Shown piece after piece: positions 23,583 through 35,058 of a stretch of DNA of 64,000 nucleotides. The notes under the pieces are model-generated. The model was not told the origin of the DNA and ran no database searches. It saw only the letters and a list, made by a program, of their open reading frames with translations. A program made the position numbers and the translations under genes. Each line of letters begins with the position of its first letter. The stretch's first letter is position 1. Source of the stretch: Liopterus haemorrhoidalis (taxonomy: Eukaryota; Arthropoda; Insecta; Coleoptera; Dytiscidae); contig OZ020624.1 of the NCBI GenBank assembly GCA_963971575.1, positions 28,656,356 to 28,720,355 of the forward strand, given 5' to 3'.

Positions 23583-23913
23583 ATCCTTGCCAGTGGCGCA
23601 CCCAGGGGTGGCAGGGGCCTGCCCCCCCCTCAAGAAAGAGGGAAGTACCAAATTTTTTATCACCCTGGTTTTAGATATTTTTCTCTTGTATTTCAGAAGT
23701 GAGGTTTTTTTCAGGTCACCACTAGTACTTCAGAAGCGAGGAACTTTTTTTTTAGATCATCACTTTTGTTTCAGAAATGAGCCTTTTTTTGGGTAATCAC
23801 TTGTATTACAGAAGCGACGAGTTCTTTTTTAGATCATCACTTTTTTAGAAATGAGAATAATTTGAATAATTTTGTTTCCTCCCCCAATTCCTTGGTGCGC
23901 CCCTGATCCTTGC
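23583..23913. mobile_element. hAT-like MITE with perfect 8-bp target duplication
   Basis: The element proper spans 23591-23905 (315 bp). The left end is cagtggcgcacccaggggt; the right end is ggtgcgcccctg, an inverted match. It is flanked on both sides by atccttgc (23583-23590 and 23906-23913), identical at all eight positions. The interior holds about five degenerate tandem units of about 40 bases (cagaagygaggaactttttt, then agatcatcacttt). The 8-bp duplication and CAG start fit the hAT superfamily. It lies next to a tRNA-like SINE head. Confidence 0.9.
23690..23860 (+). repeat. About 40-bp tandem repeats inside the MITE
   Basis: Repeated cagaagygag / ttttttagatcatcactttt units, four to five copies. 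The same unit type recurs at 18230-18280 (inverted) and 48820-48890, marking related elements. Confidence 0.7.
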
Positions 23914-24000
23914 CATCACGGAGATTCGAACCCTAGCCACTCTGGTCTAACAGTTAAGACGCCAATATACTACCTTTAACACCATGGTGACCGGCGAATC
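23914..24000 (-). repeat. tRNA-derived SINE head
   Basis: On the minus strand, tggtgttaaaggtagtatattgg resembles an A box and gggttcgaatctcc is a good B box, spaced about 40 bases apart. The sequence does not fold into a proper acceptor stem, so it is a SINE or tRNA relic. Confidence 0.45.
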
Positions 24001-25175
24001 AATCGTTATAATTAATAGATATATTTTTGGGTAGGCTGCTTTAAATTTCTAATACTTCATTTAAAGATACCGTTACCTAAAAGGGTTCAGAACCAATGAA
24101 ATAGGTTGGGAATACCATCCTGGAATAATAATCTCTCTAATATGTAGAGGATTGAAGTATTGCAACTTTAAGCCGAACATCTGAACACTTTGAGAATCAT
24201 TTGTTAATCTAACAAATGGCTTTAGATCCGCTATCCATTACTTCTCGCGTTCTAACCTCTATATCTCTTTAGTGATTTTACCATTCTCTCCAAGTCAATA
24301 CCTTCAACACACTGACGTCAGTTTCATTTTACATTAAACAACTTTCAAACCCATATTTTTTCGTTTCGATAAACGATAAAACAAAAGAAAAATATCGAAA
24401 TTCTTTTCCTTTGTCACTCTCGACTCATTTCACAAAGAGAATAAGATCAAAAAGACAAAGATGCTCTCGCATTATCAAAGGAGGAATAAGAACTTCTGTA
24501 TCATCTGTCTGACATGAAATACTAGACTACATCTGATTTAGAGTCTCAAGGTATGACTACGGAGAAAGCAATATATCTCTACTCTCATTTAAATAAAATT
24601 TTACATTATTTTTGCATTTTTAAAACATAATGTGGAACAAAAAATATATTATTTAACATAAGCTGAATATTTCTCTTTTTGGTCACAATCAGTCGTATTA
24701 ATATTAAATGAATACTTGTTTAATCAAATTAGGACTAATGATGTGTACCCGGAAATTTTATACTACCCGGAAAACCTGGCTGCATTTTCGATACCGGATA
24801 CCTTTATGTATGCCTACAAAGAATGGCAAATGTAAAGCCTGGTTTATAACACTGGTCAACAAATTTAAACTTTTTTTTTGCTGACTTAGATCTGATACTT
24901 GTTTTTAACAAATTTTGGAGTGCTGATTTCAAAAATGTTAACAGTTTCTTCCTATTACGTCAAATTTTTGTTCTCTCGTATTTTGACTTTTTTCACCATT
25001 TCCGGTTCTGATATACGTCTACTTTAATTTCAGCTTCGTTCTTGCTGTCCAATATATTTCGTAGGAACGCCTTACATGCAGGTACTTGTTATAGACCTTT
25101 TTACAACGGCGGGGGTTGCAAGGTCAAGGGTAAGGTACTTAGTATGACCGCTGCATCCATTAAATGTTCAGGTTT
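24001..25175. other. No recognisable feature
   Basis: AT-rich, with no supported gene or repeat boundaries. Confidence 0.45.
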
Positions 25176-25216
25176 GTTTCCATCAGGATTTTAAAGAGAT
25201 GGAGAGACGTTATCAT
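25176..25216 (+). pseudogene. Scrap of the repetitive GERFHQD ORF
   Basis: The reading HQDFKEMERRYH matches the conserved HQDxxxMExRYQGRW stretch of a repetitive arthropod ORF. Larger pieces of it lie at 32718-33003 and 42590-43262. Only about a dozen residues can be recognised. The stretch is contiguous here, across the point where the 32.8-kb copy is broken. Confidence 0.45.
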
Positions 25217-26620
25217 ATATTTTTCTAGTTAATTGTTGAAAGATACGGAGTGAATGACGGTCGTATATTATATGATTTGTTTAAAAGAATGTTATTGTTT
25301 ATATCAAATAACATGGACAAATGTTTATACAAAAGTTGATAGGCGACCATATATTTTCAGTGATATGGACTTCGTAGTAATTAGAGTAAAAATTAATTAT
25401 TTGGGTTTATAAATTATTGGTAATAAAAATATGAGTCTTCAAGATAAGTTAAAAGGGTTTTGTTGTTAACTGGAGAGCTGATTATTTTTAAAATTTTAGA
25501 AAATGGAGTTCAGATATAATATTTTTAGTTTAAGAAAACAACTGAAAAAATCTTGTGAGAGACAAAGAAGAGTCATGAGTAAACCGTCTCCGTGTACGGA
25601 CGAACCTCCCAAGCATTTTTGGTAGAGAAACCCGGTAGCGTATAGTGGGTAAACCAGAAGTAATCTGGAAGTGTTGAGGACAGTTTAATGAAATAAACGA
25701 ACCTCGTTAACGGGTTAAACACCGTGAGTGTTGTGAGGTGTTTAGCGGCTTGTGAGGTGATAACGGTGATTGTGAGGGTTTTGTGCTTGAGTGTCTCTCA
25801 TGGTATTTTACAGCCAGCATTAAATGGTAAGTTCTAAAGTAATTAATAACCTTCGATTCTAACTAAACATTAAACGTAGATGAAGTAAAATGCAGACTTT
25901 AATTCAAATATCCTTATTTCTCTCATAAAAAATCCAAGCAACCGACCGGCGGATCCTTTAGGTTTTCAGACGATACCGCTCGCAAGTCTTGGAATCCACT
26001 ATGTGGAGGGTCCTTTCAAAATAAGTACCATGAAGTACAATGAAACATACTTAAATTAATTTCGCCAACCTTGACGTTTCGATCGATCCTAGAAATGCCC
26101 CCACAGAGAATTTCTTTATGAAACTGTATATCTGTATTTATGGGTAGATTAGGCATAACCTAGAATAGCTTGTACTTACATCAGTTGCAATCCCACATTA
26201 GTACAGCACGAGTCGTCTCTGCATTTTGTTTAATAGGACAGGTAGGAACGTTACTGTAGAATTTTTATCAACTGTTTATACTTGTAAAACCATGTAAGCA
26301 TATTCTATCATGCAGTTTTCATGGAATCTGTTTTTTAAATTATATGCAGTAAGTTGCAAATATACACCCCGGTGTGCCTTGCACAGCTAGTAAACAGTTG
26401 TTTTATGGATTCATAAACAACATTTTTAAATGCATGCCACGGGAATTGAGAAAATCTTTCTGGGTAAACTACATACTGTAATATGGAAAAATGTTGAATC
26501 TACACATTCAAATTGGTTAAATTTTTACTGCTAGCATATGAATTTTCATTTAAAAAGAAAAGATTGCAACACATTTAGACAATATTTTAAAATATATAAA
26601 AATACAAAGGACCAGGAGCG
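25217..26620. other. No recognisable feature
   Basis: AT-rich intergenic DNA. Confidence 0.45.
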
Positions 26621-26780
26621 TAGAGGAACAAAATTCAAGTGCATAATGGGTTCAAATCCCGGTGTGGCGCCCGCTTCCAACCTAAGTAAGGTAGGGTTCC
26701 CAGACAGTCACAAAAATGGTCTTCGCGGCGGCAACTACGAAGGACCACCAACAGAAGGCTGGAATATAGAATTAAAAAAC
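26621..26780 (+). repeat. tRNA-like element fragment
   Basis: gggttcaaatcccggtgtggc has a pol III B box with a good T-arm stem, as in tRNA-derived SINEs. It is followed by a locally GC-rich tail. No A box or cloverleaf is convincing. The neighbouring tggcgccc could alternatively be read as an LTR-element primer binding site, but I found no LTRs. Confidence 0.35.
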
Positions 26781-28026
26781 GAGATGTGACACGGAGACGC
26801 ATCGAGTTGAGCACCTGTGGAAGATACGGACGACCTAAAGGAAAAGGAAGGGAATATAAACTCTTCTGTTCCTAGGGGCTGCTCTAGGAAACTAACACAA
26901 GGGAAATGGTAGCCCTAGCTGGGGTATAGACTGGTAAAATCCTAGGCCCACATGTCATTTCTATGGAGGAACCAAACCTAGAAAACCCACTATGTCTCTG
27001 AAAACCCTAGCCAAGCAACAAACAATGCGTAGACGTTGCTCAACACGATGGGTGTATCACAGAAATAAAATACAGTACCACAAAAATAATAATATTATAA
27101 AGACAATTGACTGACAATTTATAACAAAAATTATTATTAAATACAAAAATACATAATACTAAAATTTAAATTCAAGTAAAACAGCACACGTGATAAAGAG
27201 ACCAGCGTGTGCCAACCAAAATGTCGAGTTACGGCGCTGATGCGATATCTTACAAAATAGAATTATATGATATACAAAATATTAGTAGTAATAAACAATT
27301 AATTTGAACTGATGTAAAATTAGAATGGACTTACAATAGATATTTTCCGATATAAATATATAGAATATTTATCCCCAACTTTCTATCTGTGGCACTGGTG
27401 TCCCAAAAAACAGGTTCCTGGGTCCTCGGATAGTTTCTTCAACAGATGTTGAGGCACAAAAAAATTAAATGACAAACCAAGAAGGTCAAATATCACTTAA
27501 CTCGCCATAGAGACGCGTCAATTTATATATAAACTGTTAATAATAATTCGACAGGCGAAGTACTCACTGATCAGATCAGCATATGAGTGTTATAGTTAAA
27601 AATAATGTTAAGCGGCACGTAGCGCTTCTCAACATTTTTATAAAACACAAAAAGTTTTTGTGTTTTAAATTAAATTAAATAAAATTTATTAAAAATATTG
27701 CCTACTACTGAATTTATCGATTTACCTAGGATTTATTATTTTATATTTATTTTATTTATATCCATCTGTTGAGGCTTTAAGCAATCCGATAACTGATGTG
27801 GAATTTCGAGCGCACTCACAGAGCTATAATGTAATTTTGTGGACGCGACGGACGTTTGACTACAGTGTCTTATGTGATTATTCAATAAACAAATGTTACT
27901 GACCTTTGTTCTCGTAGATAGATGTCTTCTGGGTTCCCAGATACTGAGGAAACGTCTGGATGAAGCCAACGGAACATTTGCAATTGAAGAGCACACCTTT
28001 GATATGTGATAAAATCACTAATGGCC
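26781..28026. other. No supported gene
   Basis: Moderately AT-rich sequence with some GC-richer stretches (26800-27050 and 27780-27990) that look like eroded transposon DNA, but no protein motif or paired repeats could be identified. The minus-strand ORF at 27736-27996 shows no domain. Confidence 0.35.
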
Positions 28027-28144
28027 GGTTGCTAAAGTAAGAATTATCCCTAACCCCAGTTAAAATCATTTGTTTTTGTATGTTGTAGCATACAAAAACA
28101 AATGATTTTAACTTGAGTTAGAGAAAACTCTTACGTTAGCAACC
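28027..28144. mobile_element. 118-bp hairpin MITE
   Basis: The termini ggttgctaa and ttagcaacc are perfect inverted repeats. The core is a near-perfect hairpin: agttaaaatcatttgttttt and its complement flank a six-base loop. Target duplication is not clear. There is no coding capacity. Confidence 0.75.
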
Positions 28145-30167
28145 CACCATAAATATATTTATATTTAATTACTATGAGAGTTTATATATGAATAGAGGTT
28201 TAGTACAACCGAATACCGTGAAATGCACGTAATAGGAATTGAAAAATACGTCTTAACACTATGACGAACTAATCTCAACTCTATTATAAAAAACTGCAAC
28301 GTTTCTAAACATAAGAAAAAGCGAAGTAACAAGGAGGGCTGCTATACCGCAGTGATAGCTGCGAGTCTTTATAGTAAATTACTACGTCTGCAAGTTTAAC
28401 TAGAACGAAAACAATGAATCTAAAGAAAGATATTTTTAACTAAACTAACATATAAAAACACCAATATTAAGTTTAAATTCAAAACGAAACACGTTCTATA
28501 TAATGTTCTACTTTCTTGGATTTAAAGTAGTTAAATACCGTAGCGAAGCACGGGTACTCCAGCTAGTAAATAATAATCATTAATATACCTGTAGTTAACA
28601 AGTTTTTAGTTTTGTGATTACATGAACAATTTTAAAGCTGCTCTTTTCTGAGTTTTGTCTCTCTTTAGGTTTTCTTTTCTGACTTTTATCTCCTTTTATC
28701 TTTTCTTTCTAGTTGATATTTATTTTCTATTAAACCATTCTTTTACAGTATTTTTCCTTCATGTTACATCAGATATTTTCCTTGCTAATATTTCGTCTAA
28801 TCCAATATTCTTGTTCTTCATCCGTCTATTGATTCGTTGAATCCTATTTCTCAGTGTTCCACCCCTGTCGTGAAGAAACATGACAGTACTTCCCTGTTGG
28901 AAATGAGTCTCACACAAGACGGAGCGTGGGTGGTCTAGAAACTTAATGAAACATACAACGTACCGGCATATAGCCACGATAAATGAGTAGGATGTATTGA
29001 ACTGCAGTAGGACCAAGTCAATTGGAAAATTCACGGGGAATTTATAAGAATTAATAACGCATGGACTGAAATAATATGGAAGATAAATAAACGGTGGAAA
29101 GAGAAATTATTTTAGAAGGGATTCAGGTGAAAAAATATCTTGGAATTACGAAACTTTGAATATTTGTGGCTTCGTAGAAAAGAGCTTATGTATGGAGTAC
29201 AGTAATTCGTGCAAAACTCGACTTCGAATCCCGTTGAGGCATAGAATTTTCGAAAATAATAATTGTCCTGGCTAATTGCCAAAGCAGCAAAAACCATAAA
29301 AGAATAAATAAATTAAAATTTTAGGTAATTTATAATTTCATTAATCATTTTTCGTGGTTGCTCTCAATTGTTGAAAAATGGACAAGAGACGTTCCGGCAA
29401 AGACGCTTCAATTAGTTCATTTTATAAAATCTTATTGAGTTATTTCTAGTTTCTGTGTAAATAATGTACATTAAATTTCAAAATTCTCTCCATATCGTAT
29501 GCTTGACTATTGAGTTCCATTATGCATTCCATTGGTCAGTTGGAATTCTCCAATACATGCATAACGTCCAAACATGTAATTCCCTATATCAAGTGGTTAA
29601 CACTCGCCTGAACTGTCCGGTAACCAGCATTCCTTCTGTGGCTTGCGGGAAGTATACATATAATGGGCAAAGAAAACTAAAATTCATGTTTAGTTATTGT
29701 TACGAGTACTGATGGTGAAGAAAATGATATTTAAAAAAGATATGTCCTCTGCAGAACACTAAATAAATATTCAATCCAAACTTTTATATTTTATTCATTT
29801 GACAACTCACTACATATTATATATCATCTCCATAGATACATAGAATACTCTATTTCTATAGATACGTCAGTGGTTTCGAGATCTTGATCTTCTATTTAAC
29901 AGTTATATACATTTTTTACGCACAGCAACGATAGCTATTTGCGCCTAACGCAACCCATCTAAATTACTAAACTACGTATTAAAAACAATAAATTAAACAA
30001 TAAATAAATTCTTATACACATACTCAATAAAAGAATTCTTGCATGGACAAATAAAAGTAAATAAGATAAAATGTTTGTTCGAGATGGTAAGATACTGTAA
30101 AAATCCAATTACCATAGAACACCGCAGTCTTGAAATTAAAAGAGCACATTAAAATAAGGTGCAAGAC
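28145..30167. other. No recognisable feature
   Basis: 2 kb of AT-rich sequence. A possible degraded B box lies near 29220. ORFs here have no motifs. Confidence 0.45.
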
Positions 30168-30432
30168 TTAGGCCCGGTCTTTCCACCTTCAGATAAAGTC
30201 CCAGGTAACTATCTGACAGAAAAGATTATTTGTAACTTCATCTGCTGAATAAATGTCAATACCAGTCAGTGAATCCAATACGTCAGTCTCATTATCCGTT
30301 AGATAACTATCCGATAGATACATTTGTATAGAAAGAAAGGATGACATTTACTCAGCAGATGAAGTTACAAATAACCTTATCTGTCAGATAGTTACCTGGG
30401 ACTTTATCTGAAGGTGGAAAGACCGGGCCTTA
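30168..30432. mobile_element. PIF/Harbinger-like MITE, copy 1
   Basis: The 259-bp element (30171-30429) has termini ggcccggtctttccaccttc and the exact inverted equivalent. Its arms of about 90 bases each form a near-complete palindrome, interrupted by an asymmetric central segment. It is flanked by TTA on both sides. The 3-bp TWA target and GG start fit the PIF/Harbinger superfamily. A second copy, about 95% identical by eye, lies at 59898-60157. Confidence 0.9.
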
Positions 30433-30518
30433 ACAAATAAAACGGTAAGTTCGATTCTCTCAAGAAGATTATTGGCCTATCAATGAGTACTCTGTCGTCA
30501 TCTTAAGCAAATTACAGA

Positions 30519-30752
30519 TCATAACACAAGCCTAACCTCTCCTTGACACCTCGAACTGTACGCAGTTAAAATGTGTAACACAGACAAATCTGTGTTACAT
30601 GGGTCACATATAGACTCTTCACCTCGAAGGAGGTATCCATGGGTCCACCAGCAATATCCTATACGGAGACGTGTTATGATGGTTTCCTCCTGGTGGTTAA
30701 TCTTGCAGGAAGAACCCCATGGATTAACGTCTTCCTTAATCTGTGTCAACTA
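30519..30752 (-). pseudogene. LINE RNase H-adjacent C-terminal fragment
   Basis: The minus-strand reading is KEDVNPWGSSCKINHQEETI, ITRLRIGYCWWTHGYLL, then GEESICDPCNTDLSVLHIL. The TRLRIGxxxxTHGYLL / CxxC / LxVxHIL pattern is the zinc-knuckle-like end of Jockey/I-type ORF2. It is one short fragment with an open frame of 76 codons. Confidence 0.75.
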
Positions 30753-30939
30753 AACATTCTATATACTGCTCTACTCATGCTGCCACTTGGCTAAAACCAG
30801 GTATTTCAGATGACTCTTTGCATCATCTGGAAATATGAAACTCACATCAATCATAGGTCTGTGAGGGGCGGTATCCCTGATTTCCCGGTATCCCAAAATA
30901 TATTGAAAATTACATTTTATAATGACAATTCACCCTAAC

Positions 30940-31692
30940 TTAAGGGGGGGGGTATGGTCAGAGCAGCACATTTTATACCCATTTTCAAGATTTTTTTTTA
31001 GAAAACTGTTAATAGTAACTTGATTGGGATAATACCTACAGTAAAGAACAACCTTTGAAGAGTATCCAAAAAAAAATTTATTGAAAAATATCGAAAATTA
31101 AGCTCGATGAATTTGAAATTTTCGTTCAAGACAAAGAGTTGATTTGCGGTGAGACACATAACTAATGACTGGATCATCTAAAACAAAAAAACCAAAAATA
31201 TTTCGTTAGTTTATGAGTTTCTTGAGGTAACGCTGTCGAGTTTTTTCAAATATCTAGATTATTTAATTTTTGGTATAAGTTTGGTATAAGTCAAAAAAAT
31301 GAAAAAAACGGAATTTTTTTTTTCGAAATTTCTGTTTTCAGTTGTAAAAAATTCCATAAAAATAAGAAAGCAAGAAAAAAAAATATCTCGACAGCGTTAC
31401 CTCAAGAAACTCATAAACTAACGAAATATTTTTGTTTTTTTTGTTTTAGATGATCCAGTCATTAGTTATGTGTCTCACTGCAAATCAACTCTTTGTCCTG
31501 AACGAAAATTTCAAATTCATGTCACGAGCTTAATTTTCGATATTTTTCAATAAAATTTTTTTTGGATACTCTTCAAAGGTTTTTCTTTACTGTAGGTATT
31601 ATCCCAATTAAGTTACTATTAACAGTTTTCTAAAAAAAAAACTTGAAAATGGGTATAAAATGTGCTGCTCTGACCATACCCCCCCCCCTTAA
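30940..31692. mobile_element. TTAA-flanked foldback element capped by G/C runs
   Basis: The element spans 30944-31688 (745 bp). It begins with nine G then tatggtcagagcagcac, and ends gtgctgctctgaccata followed by ten C. The arms of roughly 300 bases are inverted copies, with a short AT-rich centre near 31250-31350. TTAA flanks both ends (30940-30943 and 31689-31692). TTAA is the piggyBac target, but piggyBac termini start with CCC after TTAA, so here the polarity is opposite. The superfamily is left open. No coding capacity. Confidence 0.8.
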
Positions 31693-32519
31693 AAATGTTG
31701 TATGATTTGCAAAGATTAATCAAAATAGCTAAATACGATTCTGCACTTATTCTCCGACTCCCATATTTGCTTTTATTCCCTGTCTCCTTGTCTCTTATTC
31801 TAGACATGTCACATATCAAGTGTTTTGAATTGTGTAAAAGCATTTTTTCGGATAAGAAATGTTGTGCTTATTTTTATCATTTCAAAATGTCTGGAATGCT
31901 TCATATAAGTGTCATTCATATCTTTCACAACAAATTACGTTTTCTTGGAATATTTTTTTTTCCTCTCAAATGAAATTTTGACATATAAAATATTTTGCCA
32001 TTGTCAAAAACAATTTTATCGATTATCTACATATATACATCGCCTTGCAATATCAGTTGCAGCTATCTAGGATGAATATGTTTTGTATTTACTATCGGAA
32101 TTATTTTAAACGAAAAAGTTAAAGTTGATTTTTACCATCCTGTACGTTAGTAACACTTGTTTAATCCCCAAATGTTTAGTTAATGATTTATTGAAGCCGT
32201 TGCAAACATTCCTCTACATATTCTTGAGAGCATGTTAAACAATGCTTACAATAAGTAACTATACCGCAAAACTGTTGCTTGCATTCAATACAGGAAAATT
32301 TCCTGCAGGAAATATGTACATCATTAAATAGCATTCCTACCACATACCGGAAGATTCAATAACGATGGCTGCTATAAATTCCTATGGTCAAGCTATATTC
32401 ATGATGTAAGGATAAAAATAGGGTGCGTTATTTATGAAATATTTCACCAAAAAAAATAATAATAAAAATGAAAATTTTTTCACGTTGTTGAAACACTTTA
32501 GTGGCTTTCCAATGCTTTT
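31693..32519. other. No recognisable feature
   Basis: AT-rich. The ORFs at 31695-31973 and 32434-32628 have no motif. The second one runs into a repeat element. Confidence 0.45.
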
Positions 32520-32717
32520 AGAGTTTTGTAGGTATGATCACAAAAAATCTTATAACGTCACTCATGTGTTTGTATATCTGTCAGTATATCTGTCTGTCTG
32601 TCAATCTATATATCTGTATGGATGGTAGAAATTGTACCCAAACGACTGAACATGAAATTTAGCATGCTTATACAACCCTTTGATTTACATATAGGAAAAA
32701 TACAAGAACATAAAGAA
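32520..32717 (+). mobile_element. CTGT/TIR element, partial copy A
   Basis: It starts with agagttttgtaggtatgatc, then a degenerate CTGT microsatellite (about 32576-32600). Then come gtagaaattgtacccaaacg, catgcttatacaaccctttga and ataggaaaaatacaagaaca. All are recognisable as the left end of the elements at 33055-34125 and 48891-49827. Homology stops where the GERFHQD ORF fragment begins. Confidence 0.7.
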
Positions 32718-32827
32718 AATAAGAGAAAACTTCATTTTTTAAACAGTCATCTTGACAAATTTCCTGTCAATCTTGGATATGTTAGTGATGAACAGGGTGA
32801 ACGTTTCCATCAGGATTTAAAAGAGAT
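32718..32827 (+). pseudogene. Repetitive GERFHQD ORF, middle part
   Basis: The plus-strand reading is KRKLHFLNSHLDKFPVNLGY and VSDEQGERFHQDLKEM. I recognise the HFLxSHLDxFPxNxGxxSxEQGERFHQD block as part of an uncharacterised ORF found many times in insect and other invertebrate genomes. Its function is unknown to me, and its multiplicity suggests it travels with a mobile element. The frame ends in unrelated sequence just after AAAGAGATG. The next residues of the family (ERRYQGRW) appear on the opposite strand at 33003-32876, pointing to a local inversion. Confidence 0.75.
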
Positions 32828-32875
32828 GCATTTTAATGCATTGGAGTGTTAAAATAAAAATACAAAATAATTTAA

Positions 32876-33003
32876 GGATTAAATGGTCGTTTGTAAGATC
32901 TTCTGGAGTGCACCATTCCCGATAAGTCTCTTTTAATACTCCAACAGTAGTCAGCCATCATGTGAGTATCCCACCTTCCTTGATAACGTCTCTCCATCTG
33001 AAA
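32876..33003 (-). pseudogene. Repetitive GERFHQD ORF, C-terminal part, inverted
   Basis: The minus-strand reading is MERRYQGRWDTHMMADYCWS, then IKRDLSGMVHSRRSYKRP and a stop. This is the direct continuation of the plus-strand fragment at 32718-32827. Both broken edges share AGATG. A simple inversion of about 32826-33003 would explain the arrangement. The T-rich run ending in CAG just before the minus-strand start looks like a splice acceptor, but other copies are contiguous here, so it is probably coincidental. Confidence 0.75.
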
Positions 33004-33039
33004 AAAAAAAACACATCGCGATTTAAATATAAATAAATA

Positions 33040-34130
33040 TATATTTAATAAAAAAAAATTGATGTGAAGTGTGAATTTTCAGACATTTCAGGGTTTTGCA
33101 GGTATTTAATAACTGAATGATCATTATTTGGGATGCCAAAACAAATTTTGTCAAAATATTTTTTATGAATTTTAATTCGAATGCCTAATACCATTATTTA
33201 AGTTTCTAAATATGTGCAGTATTTTTTTTACATAGCAAGGTTCATTAAGATTTTGAAAATTGCGCCTATGGCTTCTATTGGTTGCTTAAATCATTAGCCC
33301 TGCCCTCTGATTTCGTATACATCAAACAGAATTAAATTATAATTTCAACACTTCCCACTGGTTATTAAATTTACGCTTTTAAAAATTAAATGCAACATTT
33401 ACCAAAATATAACTAGAATTTTTACAAAATAATTTAAACAAAAGAAAACTGCAAAAAAAAAACAAATCAAATTAAAATTGACAGGATTCGAACTCTAGTT
33501 TGCAAGTTAACTGTTTAGCAAATTAGAAAACCAATGACTAAACGCACATCACCATGAGCGCTGACGTATCAACTTGGTTACATAGTGAATTAAATATTTA
33601 ACATATTTTGGTTAAAAACACAAAAAATGCATTCTTTTCCGAAAACATAGTCTGATCAAAAATTCCTGTTGTACTATTCCAGTTCACACCAATATACATT
33701 ACTTAGAATTTTTTCACATTTTTAGTTTAAACCATCTGGGCTACAGGGTGTGGGACAAAAAAATTTTTGCACTATTTTGGCAAAAATCGCATCAAAATAA
33801 TTTATTTTGCAAAAATAAAAATTTGATCGTTAATCCACGTACTAAGGGCTTTCATTTGATACCCTACTCAGAATTTAAAAAAAATATTTTTTTTTTTCGA
33901 TGATCACATATTTGTTAATATTTTTAGGAGGATATGTTTTTTAGATGTTTTAGTATTTTTCCTATGTGCGGGTCAAAAAGTTGTATAAGCATGCCAAATT
34001 TCAACTCTCTAGGTTTAGCCGTTTGGCTACAATTTTTACCGAACAGACAGACAGACAGACAGACAGACAGATGACAAAATGACGGTATAAGGGTTTTTTG
34101 GTCATACCTACAAAACCCTAAAAAATTAAT
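33040..34130 (-). mobile_element. CTGT/TIR element with tRNA-like module, copy B
   Basis: The inverted termini agggttttgcaggta (33090-33104) and tacctacaaaaccct (34105-34119) bound about 1 kb, with homology to copy C continuing about 35 bases outside the 33090 end. Read from 34125 downwards it carries the CTGT microsatellite (34045-34070), the same order of short blocks as copies A and C, and a tRNA-like segment at about 33580-33480 ending in a B-box-like gagttcgaatcctg. No ORF is present. The superfamily is unknown to me. Confidence 0.75.
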
Positions 34131-35024
34131 ATATTTTTTTGAAATTTCAGAGGGCTATGAAATAAAACCTCTTAATACTTGGTGTAACAGCAGTCATCAT
34201 ACTTGTTGCTTACTTCACACGATGCCCGCGTATATAATCTTGCTTCTCTCCCATTTAGCACTAAATTTGGATAGCAACATTTTAATAATGGACGCTTTTT
34301 GAAGACCATGTTTCGTATTCATACATAAGTCTAAATGTACTATTTTGGTAAGGTCTGAATGTTTTTTATTGATCCTAAATTCAACTGTTTATTTTAGTCA
34401 GTGTCCATAAATATTAGACGGACTACCGCATCGGAAACGGTAAATGACATGCCGTTTTCCGTCATAGTCAAATACGTGCGATCCCTTATTTTAGGACAGA
34501 CCCAATATAGACTAAATAATGTATTGTTAAAGGGGAGTTGAATAGTATCCCAAACACGTATTGTGTAAAATTTCTTGGAATATTTCGAACAAAACTACTG
34601 GGAGTTGTAAGAGACATAAAATTTTATAGAGTTATCTTTATGGCTGTGAAAATAGATCATAAATATTATTGAACATCTATTGCACTATATAGATACAGAT
34701 ATGAGCTGGATACTTTTGCAACTACATCATTGGAATTGTTATTCACTCAAGATCTAGGAGTATTTAGTATACTTGATACCTGGAAAGCTTGATAAACAAA
34801 GATGAAGGACTTGTATGATGCCAAAAGACAACTAGACTGTGCCAAGAACACCATGGAAGATTATTCTCCCACTTAAAAATAAAATAAAAATCTGTTGCGT
34901 AATTTCAAATATATATAACGATATATGTTCGCGTGGGTAAAGCAAGATCCATTTTTTTTTTGTTAATGTTTAACGCATTACTCGATAACTGTTAATCCGA
35001 TTTTTATAAAAAAATTCTATCGAT

Positions 35025-35028
<4 letters not shown>
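34131..35028. other. No recognisable feature
   Basis: AT-rich. Nothing I can support. Confidence 0.45.

Positions 35029-35057
<29 letters not shown>
35029..35057. repeat. (TAA)n tract, LINE 3' tail
   Basis: Nine to ten TAA units mark the 3' terminus of the adjacent LINE copy. Confidence 0.9.

Positions 35058-35058
<1 letters not shown>

Noticed and set aside
26641..26665. LTR retrotransposon primer binding site (tggcgccc)
   Set aside because: No long terminal repeats or gag/pol motifs were found nearby, and the sequence is better explained by a tRNA-like B box and T arm.
27607..28000. Solo LTR starting TGTTAAGCGG
   Set aside because: No matching CA-ended terminus, polyadenylation layout or short target duplication could be identified.
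33000..33015. Real intron acceptor before the GERFHQD ORF C-terminal part
   Set aside because: The T-run plus CAG fits, but the copies at 25176 and 42590 are contiguous across this point, so an inversion breakpoint is simpler.
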